DNA of 64,000 nucleotides from CAWFLT01 sp963816795 (lineage in GTDB: Bacteria; Acidobacteriota; Vicinamibacteria; Vicinamibacterales; SCN-69-37), in contig CAWFLT010000001.1 of the NCBI GenBank assembly GCA_963816795.1, positions 124,001-188,000 of the forward strand, in the 5' to 3' direction. The notes beneath the pieces were generated by a model, which saw only the letters and a list, made by a program, of their open reading frames with translations, ran no database searches and was not told where the DNA came from. The number at the start of each line of letters is the position of its first letter. Positions within the stretch are counted from its first letter, which is position 1. The position numbers and the translations under genes were made by a program. Below are positions 18,238-27,359 of this stretch, piece after piece.

Positions 18238-20280
18238 CGCCGCGCGTCTCGCCGGAGCTGTCCTCATCGCGAGCGGCGGCGCCGTCGCCGCCTGGCAGAC
18301 CGCGCAGAGTCCGCAGTTCAGAACGGGCGTCGATTTCGTCGAAGTCGATGTCACCGTTCTTGACCGGCAAGGGCGGCCAGTCACCGATCTATTGCCGGCC
18401 GATTTCGAGATCCGCGAGCGCGGGTCGCTTCAGCGCCTCGACACGATTTTTCTCGTCACCACCGAGGGCCCGCTCGCGCGTGGGACGCCGGCCGCCATCG
18501 GCTCGCCTCCGGCCGTGCCGCGGCGTCCTCTCCAGCCGCGGATCTTCATCTTCGTGTTCGACCTCGCGCACCTCTCCGCCAACGGGTTCAACCGCAGCCG
18601 CAGCGCCATTCAGGGCTTTCTCGAGTCCGGTCTGCGCGCGCAGGATCTGGCGGGCCTGGTCGTCAACGGCGAGATGCTCGGGAACAAGATCGTCTCCGAC
18701 AAGAAACTGCTTCTGAGCCTGCTCGAGGGCGTGAAGCTGCCAAATCTCTCGCGTCAGAACGACATGCGCCAATGGCCGCGGATCCTGACGGAGGAGGAGG
18801 CATTTCACATCGCGAGGAGCAGCCGGAATGCGCGTGAGCAGGCCGTCCTGCGTGCCTGCAACGAGCGGCCCAGCGAGTGCAACGGGAACGGCCGGTCGGT
18901 CGTCGAAGCCGAGATCGAGGGAAAGGCCACGCTGATGACCGGCGAGTCGGCGCGTGACGCGCAGACGACGCTGACGGTGCTGCAAACGCTCGCGAGCGGG
19001 CTCGGCCGTCTGCCCGGACCAAAACAGGTCGTCCTGTTCTCGGAGGGCTTCTACACCGGCGAGTTTGCCGAGCGAGTGACCCACGTGGCCGGGCTGGCGG
19101 CGCAGCATCGCGTCCGCATCTCCACGCTCGATGCGCGCGGTCTCAACACCGATCCTCGAATGCAGAACATCTTCGGCGAGCAGCCCACGCAAGGCGTCGG
19201 CGATCTTGCCACGCTTGGATCCGACGTCAACGCCGACGTGCTGACAACGCTCGCACTCGAAACGGGTGGCGAGCGCGTCCGCAACCGCAACGATCTTCGG
19301 CCCGCCCTCGATCACCTCGCGACCGAAAGCGGGACGTACTACATGCTCGGCTACTCGCCGCAGATACCGTTTGACGGATCGTACCGGAGGATCGACGTCA
19401 CCGTGCGCCGCCCTGATGTGACGGTCCGCGCCCGGCGCGGATATAACGCGGCCCGGCCGCCGGCGCGAGAGCCGGGGGTGAGCCCCCGCCCCCCGCCGCC
19501 CCGCCTGGCACGGCGAGCTCCACGCAGCCAGCCGCGCCGACGATCGGCCCGGATCCAGGTACTGCAGCCGGGTCGACGCGGCCGAGATTCGGGCCGGGCC
19601 GGCCAGCCGACATCGCTGCGCTTGGCGATCGTCTCGGTGATCCATCGGCGCCGGCGGCCGGGCGCGGAGCGCAACTGGGGCGGCAAGGGTGGGATCTGTA
19701 TGCCGCCGGCAAGGTCGAAGAGGCGCGCGACCGCCTCGTGGAAGCGGCCGCGGCCGGCGGCGGCGTCTGGGTGGACTATGCGCTGGGGCTGGCGGAGTTT
19801 GCCTTGCGGCATCCGGAGGCCGCCGTCGCAGCCTGGCAGCGGGTGCGAACCGCCCGACCGGACTACGCGCCGGTCCACTTCGATCTCGCCGATGCGTACC
19901 TGATGCTCGACCGGACGGCGGATGCCCTCTCGGTCCTGCGCGAGGCCGCACGGCGATGGCCCGCCGATCCCGACACCCACAACGCGGTGGGCATTGTCCT
20001 CGTGAAGCGCGGGGCGATCGACGATGCCATCGAGAGCTTCTCACGAGCCGTCCTGGCGGCGCCGGACGACGACACCGGGTATTTCAATCTCGGCCGCGCG
20101 TACCACCTTCGCTACGCCCGCCGTCTGCAGACCAGCACCACGTCCGCCACGGCCGCCCGGTTCCTGGCCGACCGCGATCGACTCAGTGCGCTCGAGGCCT
20201 ACGGGAAGTGCGTCGCGTTGGGCGGTCCGTTCGAAAAGCAGGCGCGCGACGCCGTGGCGGCGCTTCAGTGGGCGAAGTGA
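18212..20280 (+). CDS. Secreted VWFA-related domain protein with TPR tail (2; apparent frameshift)
   Basis: Start TTG 18212 or 18215 overlaps the upstream gene; no other in-frame start precedes the signal segment AARLAGAVLIASGGAVAAWQ. The VWFA-related domain includes FRTGVDFVEVDVTVLDRQGR, RIFIFVFDLAHLS, LPGPKQVVLFSEGFY and GTYYMLGYSPQ. This frame then enters a proline-rich stretch and loses homology. A TPR domain continues in another frame from about 19500 to the stop at 20280 (GRQGWDLYAAGKVEEARDRL, AVGIVLVKRGAIDDAIESF). The join must lie in the G/C homopolymers at about 19473-19510 and needs one missing base or two extra ones. With the join, the architecture equals that of the protein at 14.8 kb, which supports one gene and not two. 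Confidence 0.8.
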
Positions 20281-20288
20281 TAGCCAAC

Positions 20289-20319
20289 AAAAAAGGGCGC
20301 GACCCATCGGGTCGCGCCC
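20289..20319 (-). terminator. Intrinsic terminator for TonB-dependent receptor 1
   Basis: A perfect 11-bp stem GGGCGCGACCC / GGGTCGCGCCC with an ATC loop occupies 20295-20319. On the minus strand it is followed directly by TTTTTTG. It lies 23 nt beyond the receptor stop codon. On the plus strand no T-run follows, so it mainly serves the minus-strand gene. Confidence 0.88.
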
Positions 20320-20341
20320 TCGTGTCGCCCTCGTCCGGCAG

Positions 20342-23278
20342 TTAGAATCCGACGCGAATGCCGAGCCGCAAGATACGCGGGTTCATGATCTCGCGCACCT
20401 CGTTGAACGTCGTCAACCGCCGATCGTAGATCCTGCCGAGCTCGACCGCCGAGTTGAACAGGTTGAAGATGTCGGCGTCGAAGTTGATCGAGTACTTTCC
20501 GCTGCCGAACCTGAACGCCTTGTTCATCCGGAAGTCGACCGAGTGCACTGTCGGCAGGCGCGAGGCGCCGACATCGTCGACGAGCAACAGGCTCTTGCCG
20601 GCGGAGTTCAAGGCATCGCTCGTCCCCGGCGCGCGGCTCTGGAAGAACGGCGACGCGTAGCCCTGGCGCATGATGTAGTTCAGCCCGAAGTTGATGTCGA
20701 ACTTCATCTGATACGCGCCCGTCGCGATGAACTGATACTTCGGCAGCACCGTGTAGATTGCGCTCTTCCCGCTGCCACTCGTCGTGATCATGACGAGGCC
20801 GCCGTCCTTTTGCGGCCCGACGATCTGGTTGCCGGCAACGACGACCGTCGGCGTGGGATCGGCCTGCGAATCGGTACCGTTGAAGTACTCGCGGTGGTCG
20901 TTCGTCGAGAACCCGAGGCGCATCATCCAGTTGTCGGCCATGCGTTTCGTGGCGGCCACCTCGAGTCCGAGGAATCGCTGGCTGTAGCCGTTGCGCGTTT
21001 CATCGAGCCGGTGCCGATCGCTCGGGATGGCTGAGGGATTGACAGAGTAGTACGGCACGCTGAACGAACCGACGACCGGATCCGTTCCCGTGAACGTGCC
21101 GGCCTGGGTGTAGTCGGCCGCCGTCACGCCCTCGAATTGCAGCCAGTTGAAGTCGACGTACTTCCGCCACGTGAAGTTCGTGCTCACGCCGAAATTCTTC
21201 ATCAGCTCGTGCTCGATCCCGAACAGCAGCTCGTGGGTCTTCGGCGTCTTGTAGTTTCCGATCCGGTCCGGGTTGCCGTTCAGCGGATCGGTCGGATCGA
21301 AGCCGCCCGTGCCGTCGGCCGCGATAATCTCGTTGGGATCGGTAATCCTGTTGCCGTTCAGATCGCGCGAGATGAAGTACACGTAGCTGTAGTAGGGGAT
21401 CTGCGTCACGTTGAAGCCTCGGTTGGAGGCCAGCTGAGACGCAAACATTCCATAGCTCGCCCGCGCGATCGTTTTGCGCGATTCGTTGAGGGCATACGTG
21501 AGACCCACACGCGGCGTGACCGTGTTGTAGACGACCACGCTGTCCTGGGCGGTCGCGGTCAACGCAGGCAGCAGATCCGAGAGCGGGTTGGCAGGCACCG
21601 AGGCGGCTTCGTTGTTGGCCACCTGACGGTCCCAGCGCGCGCCCACGTTCAACGTCAGCCGGCCGAGGCTGATCTGATCCCCGGCGAACGCGCTCCAATA
21701 CACGCCGTTGCCGGCAAAGGCCCAGTCACGCACGACGGTGGTGTACATGTCCGGGTATTCCGTGTGGGTCGTGTAGAGTCCCCCGGGGAATCCGCTCTGC
21801 GAAGTGACGGAAGACTTCCGCCATCCGAATCCGAACTTCAGCTCGTGCTTGCCTTTGAAGTAGTTCCCTTCGAGCTGCAGGTTGCTCTGCGGACGATCGG
21901 TCTCGTACCACGAATAGGTGTTCTGGAAGATGCCGGCATCGTCCTGGTACCGCTGTGTGTCGCGGCCGCCAACAGGCTCGAAGGAGAACCCGCCGCCCGT
22001 GTACGCGTAGCGCGCGGTCAGGAACGTCGTGTTCGACATCGTGTAGTTCACTTCGCCCTTGAACAGGTCGGTCGGGCCCTTCTGGTTCCAGGTCGTCGGG
22101 GCCGGGCGATTGGACGCCGCGTTCCGGCCGAGCTTGATCTTGTCGCCGCGGAAATAGGTGAAGCTCGCGCGCAACTTGTCCGAGAGCACGGCGGTCGCCT
22201 TGGCGGCGTAGTTCTCGAGCGTCGTGCAGTCGCGCGCCGTCAACACGTACGATTCGGCCGGCGCCGTGTAGGTGCCGAACCCGGAGCAGTTGTCTTCGCC
22301 CTGCACGCCGACGGTACGCTCGGCCGGGTTGTATGAGTACACCTCCATCTGGGGATTCGTCTTGCCGTAGGCGCCCCAGACAAACAACTTGTCCTTCACG
22401 ACCGGTCCGCCGCCTTCCACGCCGTAGTCGGTGTACTTGTGAAAGCGGTTGTAGCTCTGAAGCCTGCCCACCGCGTCGTCAGGCAGGTTGTCCGACTGCA
22501 GACTGTTGTTCTCGAAGTAGTAGCGGCTCGACCCACGCCAGCGGTTCGTCCCGCAGCGCAGCACGAGGTTGAGCTGCACGCCCGGCGTCGGGTTGGACGG
22601 ATCAGCGCCGCCCGTGGTGACCTGCATCTCCTGGAACATGTCGAAGTCGTAGTAGGTCGGCGTCGACCCCACGGCCGACATGTCCGTGATGGCAATGCCG
22701 TCCATGCTCCACGTGTTGTCGTCGTCGCTCGCGCCCTTGGCCTGGTACGCCGACTGCTGCCCGGATTCGGCGCCGCCAACGTTCACGCGGTCGACGACGA
22801 TCCCCGGCACCGTCTGCAGCACGACCCACGGGTCGCGCGAGGACGGAATGCTCTGCAGCTCGTCGAGCGACACGTTCGTCGACACCGTCTGCCTCTTGGT
22901 CTCGATGACCGGCGTCTCGGCAAAGACGTTCACCTGTTCGGTGACCGCCCCGACCGTGAGCGTGATCGGCAGGTCGACGATGGAGCCGGCGCCAACCGGC
23001 ACGTTGTCGTTCTTGTAGTCGTTGAAGCCCGATAGCTTGGCCACAACGCTGTAGCGCCCAGGAGCGAGGTTCAAGAACCGCGCCGTGCCTTGAGCGTCCG
23101 TCACGCCTCGTTGGGTCTGGACCCCTGCCAGTTCCACGGTCACACCGGGCAGCAAGGCGCCGGTGCCGTCTTTCGCGGTGACGTCGATTCGTCCCGTGAA
23201 GACCTGGGCGCTTGCTGGGATGGCGAGGACGGTGAGGCACAGGGCCACCAGGGCCGCTGGTACCAACCTTCTACTCAT
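20342..23278 (-). CDS. Oar-like TonB-dependent receptor with carboxypeptidase-regulatory N-terminal domain (1)
   Basis: 978 residues. Signal peptide LVPAALVALCLTVLAIPASAQ, then a carboxypeptidase-regulatory/Cna-B-like domain (about 30-105, DGTGALLPGVTVELAG), a plug domain (about 115-240, SSRDPWVVLQTVPGIVVDRV) and a beta-barrel to the C-terminus. The protein ends LGIRVGF, with the terminal aromatic typical of outer-membrane proteins. No classical TonB box was recognised. Such receptors are abundant in Acidobacteria and are thought to take up glycans or peptides; the ligand is unknown here. A Shine-Dalgarno GGAGG (plus-strand CCTCC at 23287-23291) lies 8 nt before ATG. A strong terminator follows. 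The position between two sulfatase/VWFA blocks suggests, but does not show, a shared substrate. Confidence 0.93.
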   Translation of the reverse strand: MSRRLVPAALVALCLTVLAIPASAQVFTGRIDVTAKDGTGALLPGVTVELAGVQTQRGVTDAQGTARFLNLAPGRYSVVAKLSGFNDYKNDNVPVGAGSIVDLPITLTVGAVTEQVNVFAETPVIETKRQTVSTNVSLDELQSIPSSRDPWVVLQTVPGIVVDRVNVGGAESGQQSAYQAKGASDDDNTWSMDGIAITDMSAVGSTPTYYDFDMFQEMQVTTGGADPSNPTPGVQLNLVLRCGTNRWRGSSRYYFENNSLQSDNLPDDAVGRLQSYNRFHKYTDYGVEGGGPVVKDKLFVWGAYGKTNPQMEVYSYNPAERTVGVQGEDNCSGFGTYTAPAESYVLTARDCTTLENYAAKATAVLSDKLRASFTYFRGDKIKLGRNAASNRPAPTTWNQKGPTDLFKGEVNYTMSNTTFLTARYAYTGGGFSFEPVGGRDTQRYQDDAGIFQNTYSWYETDRPQSNLQLEGNYFKGKHELKFGFGWRKSSVTSQSGFPGGLYTTHTEYPDMYTTVVRDWAFAGNGVYWSAFAGDQISLGRLTLNVGARWDRQVANNEAASVPANPLSDLLPALTATAQDSVVVYNTVTPRVGLTYALNESRKTIARASYGMFASQLASNRGFNVTQIPYYSYVYFISRDLNGNRITDPNEIIAADGTGGFDPTDPLNGNPDRIGNYKTPKTHELLFGIEHELMKNFGVSTNFTWRKYVDFNWLQFEGVTAADYTQAGTFTGTDPVVGSFSVPYYSVNPSAIPSDRHRLDETRNGYSQRFLGLEVAATKRMADNWMMRLGFSTNDHREYFNGTDSQADPTPTVVVAGNQIVGPQKDGGLVMITTSGSGKSAIYTVLPKYQFIATGAYQMKFDINFGLNYIMRQGYASPFFQSRAPGTSDALNSAGKSLLLVDDVGASRLPTVHSVDFRMNKAFRFGSGKYSINFDADIFNLFNSAVELGRIYDRRLTTFNEVREIMNPRILRLGIRVGF

Positions 23279-23371
23279 GAGGACTGCCTCCGTTTCCGGT
23301 TACGTTTGCACACGGATCAGGGTGTCCCGGGCGAGCGTTGACACCCCTACTGTGTGGTTTGACCCCACAGA

Positions 23372-23386
23372 TGCAATTTCGTTGCA
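23372..23386. promoter_or_regulatory. Candidate operator upstream of TonB-dependent receptor 1
   Basis: TGCAA-TTTCG-TTGCA is a perfect 5-bp inverted repeat about 95 nt upstream of the receptor ATG, in a 289-nt non-coding gap (23279-23567). The same gap must contain the receptor promoter, but no clear -35/-10 pair was found. Regulatory meaning is a guess. The rest of the gap shows no gene. Confidence 0.25.
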
Positions 23387-23567
23387 CGGTTGAAACGCAC
23401 TGGGGAGGGACGTAACTGCTTGATTCTACTAGGTGTCCGACTATGAACGGCCACCAATCCGAATCAGAGACATCCAAGGGGTTGGATCCGACCACGGGAG
23501 GGACGAAGGCTGGGACGAAAATGGAATGCGATCGGATCAGACCGGGGTCAGCCCGGTCTGCCCGGCG

Positions 23568-23843
23568 TTATTTGGCGAAGCGATCGAAGATGTCGACGAG
23601 CTCGGCGAGTTGCTTGCGTCGCTCGACGTCCCCTTTGACCAGGCCTTCGGTGACACAGTTGTCGACGTGATACTTGAAGATGGCGAGGCTGATTCGATTG
23701 AGCGCCGCCTCGGCCGCCGCCAATTGCTGGAGGATTTCGACGCAGAGGCGTGGCTCCTGCACCATGCGACGGATCCCGCGAATCTGACCTTCGATCCGAT
23801 TCAATCGCGTGACGAGCGCCTGTTGTTCGGTTGTGCCCAACAT
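23568..23843 (-). CDS. CsoR/RcnR/FrmR-family metal- or stress-sensing repressor (DUF156)
   Basis: 91-residue all-helical protein. It shows the family hallmarks RLNRIEGQIRGIRRMV (about 13-28) and the Cys34-His59-Cys63 triad (LCVEILQQLAA, KYHVDNC), which matches the Cu(I)-site arrangement of CsoR. FrmR and CstR members share part of this pattern, so the inducer could also be formaldehyde or sulfide species. These proteins bind DNA as tetramers and release it on ligand binding. It is divergent from an alpha/beta hydrolase gene with a 117-nt gap, where an operator is expected. No copper exporter or chaperone gene is adjacent, which is unusual for CsoR. Confidence 0.9.
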   Translation of the reverse strand: MLGTTEQQALVTRLNRIEGQIRGIRRMVQEPRLCVEILQQLAAAEAALNRISLAIFKYHVDNCVTEGLVKGDVERRKQLAELVDIFDRFAK

Positions 23844-23960
23844 GTATTCTCGTTTCGAGCGTGAACGCGCGCCTACTAGCGCTGGCCGTAGGAGACGACG
23901 GGTTGACGTTCTTTTTCAATACGACGGTCCGGCCATGCTGTTACAGGGTAAGAGCTCACG

Positions 23961-24755
23961 ATGATTGACCGGGGCTCGGGACGACCGATCGTGCTCATTC
24001 CGGGCATTCAGGGACGATGGGAATACCTCGCCGGCACCGTGAACGCGCTGGCGCGGTCACACCGTGTCCTGACGTTTTCGCTCGGCGATCTGGTCAGCCC
24101 CGACCGGCGCGGCGACCCGTTCACCGCGTGGGCCGAGGGCATCGATCGAATGATCGAGCGTGCCGGCGAAACGCCGGCGGCGCTGGTGGGTGTGTCGTTC
24201 GGCGGCCTCATCGCGTTGCGGTATGCGTCCCTTCATCCCGATCGGGTGCGCGCCCTCGTGCTGGTGTCCACCCCGCCGCCGGGGTGGCGGCCAGATCCGC
24301 GCCGGGCCGCGTACTTGAAACGGCCGCGCTTGAGCTTGCCCCTGTTCGCCTGGCGGGCGTCGAGCACGCTGCTGCGTGAGCTCGTGCGCGCCCGGCCCTC
24401 GTGGCCCGCGCGCGCGCGCCTGGCCGTCGAGTACGGCGGCCGCGTGCTGCGCGCGCCAGTGTCGCCAACGCGAATGGCCGAATGGGTGCGCGCCTGGCAG
24501 GCGTCAGATCTCGAAAGCGATTGCCGTCGCGTGGTCGCCCCGACGCTCGTCATCACCGGCGAGCCTGGCTTCGATCGCGTCGTCCCCACCGAAACCACGC
24601 TGCAGTACCTTCGGCTGATCGACGGCGCGCGTCATGTCGTGCTGCCTGGCACCGGGCACCTCGGCTCGGTGACGAAGCCGGCTGATTTTTCGGAAGTGGT
24701 CGGCCGTTTTCTTGCCGAGCGTTCCGTCCACTCACTTGAGGCAAAGGGAGCCTGA
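23961..24755 (+). CDS. Alpha/beta hydrolase (1)
   Basis: 264 residues, soluble. Oxyanion region RPIVLIPGIQG (about 8-18). Nucleophile elbow G-V-S-F-G-G with Ser about 79. The acid residue is probably in ITGEPGFDRVVP, and the catalytic His in GTGHLG near 235-240. There is no signal peptide, so it is probably cytoplasmic. Its size and motif order fit the general alpha/beta hydrolase fold-1 family (esterases, lipases, haloperoxidase-like), and the substrate cannot be told. It is the first gene of a three-gene set with a second hydrolase 4 nt downstream and an acyl-CoA dehydrogenase after that, suggesting lipid or acyl-ester catabolism. Confidence 0.88.
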   Translation: MIDRGSGRPIVLIPGIQGRWEYLAGTVNALARSHRVLTFSLGDLVSPDRRGDPFTAWAEGIDRMIERAGETPAALVGVSFGGLIALRYASLHPDRVRALVLVSTPPPGWRPDPRRAAYLKRPRLSLPLFAWRASSTLLRELVRARPSWPARARLAVEYGGRVLRAPVSPTRMAEWVRAWQASDLESDCRRVVAPTLVITGEPGFDRVVPTETTLQYLRLIDGARHVVLPGTGHLGSVTKPADFSEVVGRFLAERSVHSLEAKGA

Positions 24756-24759
24756 TCGC

Positions 24760-25500
24760 ATGTATCTCGACGTGTCCGGCCCCGCGGGGCGACTCGAGGC
24801 GCTGCTCGACGAGCCGCGCAGTTCCTCACCTGGCGCCGATTCCGCTGCGCCGGGCGCGGCCCCACCGCGCGCCGCCGTCGTGTTCGCGCATCCTCATCCG
24901 GAAGAAGGCGGCACGATGCACACGAAGGCGGTGTTTCAGGGCGCCAAGGGCCTCGCGCGCATCGGGTGCAGTGTGCTTCGCTTCAATTTCCGTGGCGTCG
25001 GCAAGAGCGAAGGCGCCTTCGACGCCGGCAAGGGAGAGGCGGAGGATTTCCGCGCCGCGCTCGATTTCATGTCGGCGCGCTATCCGGACGTCCCGCTCTG
25101 GGCGGCCGGCTTCTCGTTCGGATCGTGGATCGCCCTCGAAACCGGTGCGGTCGATCCACGCGTCTCTCTGCTCATCGGCATCGCGCCGCCGGTCACGCGC
25201 CCGAACTACGATTTCGTGAACACGCTCGCGAGCACGAAGCCCAAGTTCTTGATTCAGGGCAGTCTCGACGAGCTCTGTCCGATCAAGGACCTCTGGGCGT
25301 TCTACGCCAAGCTCCCCGAACCCAAGGAAATCGTCGTCATCGACGGCGCCTCGCACTTGTTCGAAGGCAAGACGCGCGAAGTGGGCGAAGCGATCGAAGA
25401 TCTCCTCGGGGACTTCGAGTATGAGCGGTACGGCCGTCGCGCGCCGGTCACCATGGTCCCTGTGCATGTCCCGGCATGCGCGCCGCTGGTTGACGAGTGA
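24760..25500 (+). CDS. Alpha/beta hydrolase (2), dienelactone-hydrolase-like
   Basis: 246 residues from ATG 24760, preceded by AAAGGGAG about 9 nt upstream, which decides the start over longer in-frame options. Family signatures are VFAHPHPEEGGTMHTKAV (about 41-58), LRFNFRGVGKSEG (about 73-85) and the nucleophile elbow G-F-S-F-G with Ser about 119. The second half includes LIQGSLDELCP (acid) and IDGASHLF (His). This matches the short cytoplasmic hydrolases annotated as alpha/beta superfamily or YpfH/dienelactone-like. No signal peptide. The stop overlaps the next start as GTGA. Confidence 0.88.
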   Translation: MYLDVSGPAGRLEALLDEPRSSSPGADSAAPGAAPPRAAVVFAHPHPEEGGTMHTKAVFQGAKGLARIGCSVLRFNFRGVGKSEGAFDAGKGEAEDFRAALDFMSARYPDVPLWAAGFSFGSWIALETGAVDPRVSLLIGIAPPVTRPNYDFVNTLASTKPKFLIQGSLDELCPIKDLWAFYAKLPEPKEIVVIDGASHLFEGKTREVGEAIEDLLGDFEYERYGRRAPVTMVPVHVPACAPLVDE

Positions 25501-27190
25501 GATTCCGTCCGAGCGCAGTCCTGACCCCGGAACAGCTTGGTGACGAGCACCGGCTGATCGCGCAGACGGCCGCGGCGTTCGTCGCCAACGAGGTGGTCCC
25601 CGCGGTGCCGCGCCTCGAACAGAAAGACTGGGCCGTCGCGCGGCAGTCTGATCGAGCGGGCCGGCGCGCTCGGACTCCTGGGCACTGACGTTCCGGAAGC
25701 GCTTGGTGGCGTCGGCCTGGACAAATTGTCGGCCATCATCGTCGGCGAAGCGATCGGAGCGAATGCGTCGTTCTCGACGACGTTCGGCGCGCAGACGGGA
25801 CTCGTGATCATTCCGTTGCTGTGCTTCGGCACGCCGGCGCAGCAGCAGAAGTATCTCCCGCGCCTGGTGACCGGTGAGATCATCGGCGCGTATTGTCTGA
25901 GCGAGTCAGGATCGGGATCCGACGCGCTCGGCGCGCGCACGAAGGCCACTCGCCTGCCGGACGGCGCCTGGTCGATCACCGGCGAGAAGATGTGGATCAC
26001 CAACGGCGGGTTCGCCGATCTGTTCGTGGTCTTCGCGAAGGTGGACGGCCAGCACTTCACGGCGTTTCATGGTCGAGCGCGGCGACGCCGGCGTCTCGAG
26101 CGGTCACGAAGAGCACAAGATGGGCCTGCACGGCTCGTCGACGACGCCGCTCGTCCTGCAGGACGCACGCGTGCCGGCGGACCACCTCCTCGGCGAGATC
26201 GGCCGCGGTCACAAGATCGCGTTCAACGTGCTCAACTACGGCCGCTTCAAGCTGGCGGCGATGTGCAGCGGTGGCGCGAAAGCCGCGCTCGGCGAAGCCG
26301 CCAGATACGCCGCCGGCCGGCGACAGTTCGGGCAGCCGATTGCGGCGTTCGGCGCCATCCGTCACAAGCTCGCCGAAATGGCGATTCGCATCTACGTCGT
26401 GGAAAGCATGCTGTACCGGACCACCGGCCTCATCGACGCCGCGATCGGCGCGTCGGGCGACGACACGACCGCGGTCGCCGCCGCGCTGGAGGAGTTCGCG
26501 ATCGAAGCGTCGCTGCTGAAGGTGGCCGGCAGCGAGATGATCGACTTCGTCGTCGACGAAAGCGTCCAGATTCACGGCGGCAACGGATTCGTCCGCGATT
26601 ATCCGGCGGAAGGGCGGTATCGCGATGCCCGCGTCAATCGCATCTTCGAGGGCACCAACGAGATCAACCGCCTGCTGATTCCGGGGCTCATCGTCAAACG
26701 AGGGATCGGGACGGGTACGACGGGTACGACGGGTACGACGGTACGACGGGTACGACGGGTACGACAGGTACGAGCAGGTACGGGCGCGTTGAAGAAAGTC
26801 GCCCTGATGGCGATCGGACTCGCGGTCGAGACCTATGGCGACGCGCTCGCTCAGGAGCAGGAGGTGCTGACGCTCCTGTCAGACATCGTCCTGGACACGT
26901 TCGCGGCAGAGAGCGCGGCCCTGCGGGCGGCCGCGGCTGATGCCGGCGGGCATCGCGATGCCGCCGTCCACGCGGCCGTGGCGACCGTCGCGGTGCACGA
27001 CGCGAGCCTACGCATCGAGATGCATGCGCGCACGGCCCTGGCGGCAATGCGCTCGGGCGCTGCGCTCGACTCGGCGCTCGACACCCTCAAGAACACCTTG
27101 ACGGTGGCGCCCGCCAACACGATCGCCGCGCGCCGCCTCGTCGCCGACGCCGTCACCGAAAGTCGCGGATATCCCCTCAATAGGCAATGA
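25497..27190 (+). CDS. Acyl-CoA dehydrogenase with C-terminal extension (two apparent +1 frameshifts, internal minisatellite)
   Basis: FAD-dependent acyl-CoA dehydrogenase of the long (VLCAD-like) type, first step of fatty-acid beta-oxidation. The start GTG 25497 overlaps the upstream stop. The N-terminal part ends ...DWAVARQ; deleting the T at 25647 joins it to LIERAGALGLLGTDVPEALGG. The middle frame has YCLSESGSGSDALGARTKA and ITGEKMWITNGGFADLF. At 26065-26067 an extra T splits ...HFTAF from MVERGDAG. The third frame has GRRQFGQPIAAFGAIRHKLA, VQIHGGNGFVRDYPAEGRYRDARV and RIFEGTNEINRL. It continues in frame through a GGGTACGAC repeat into a helical C-terminal domain (about 150 residues). Frameshifts look like base-call or consensus errors because homology is continuous. 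Confidence 0.88.
26713..26783 (+). repeat. 9-bp minisatellite inside the acyl-CoA dehydrogenase gene
   Basis: Eight units of GGGTACGAC or close variants run head to tail. Units start at 26713, 26722, 26731, 26740, 26748, 26757, 26766 and 26775. The unit at 26740 has only 8 bp, so the encoded peptide changes from Gly-Thr-Thr repeats to Val-Arg-Arg repeats, yet the downstream frame stays correct. It lies in the linker between the dehydrogenase core and the C-terminal extension. Confidence 0.9.
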
Positions 27191-27332
27191 GGCAATGTGC
27201 CAATGAGGCAATGAGGCAATGAGGCAATGGGGCAATGAGGCAATGGGGCAATGAAATGGGGCAATGGGGCAATTCACTGACCATTGACGAAATGCCCCAA
27301 TGCAATGACCAATCCCCAATAACCAATGAGCA
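27184..27332. repeat. GCAATGAG/GCAATGGG short-unit repeat tract
   Basis: Directly after the dehydrogenase stop, 8-9 bp units of GGCAATGAG and GGCAATGGG repeat imperfectly, then degrade into CAATGACC/CCAATAACC variants. It is the same family as the tract at 44.07-44.20 kb. It has no coding character. It ends just before the Shine-Dalgarno of the next gene. Confidence 0.8.
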
Positions 27333-27359
27333 ATGAGATACTTGCCCCGGAGGCTGGGT

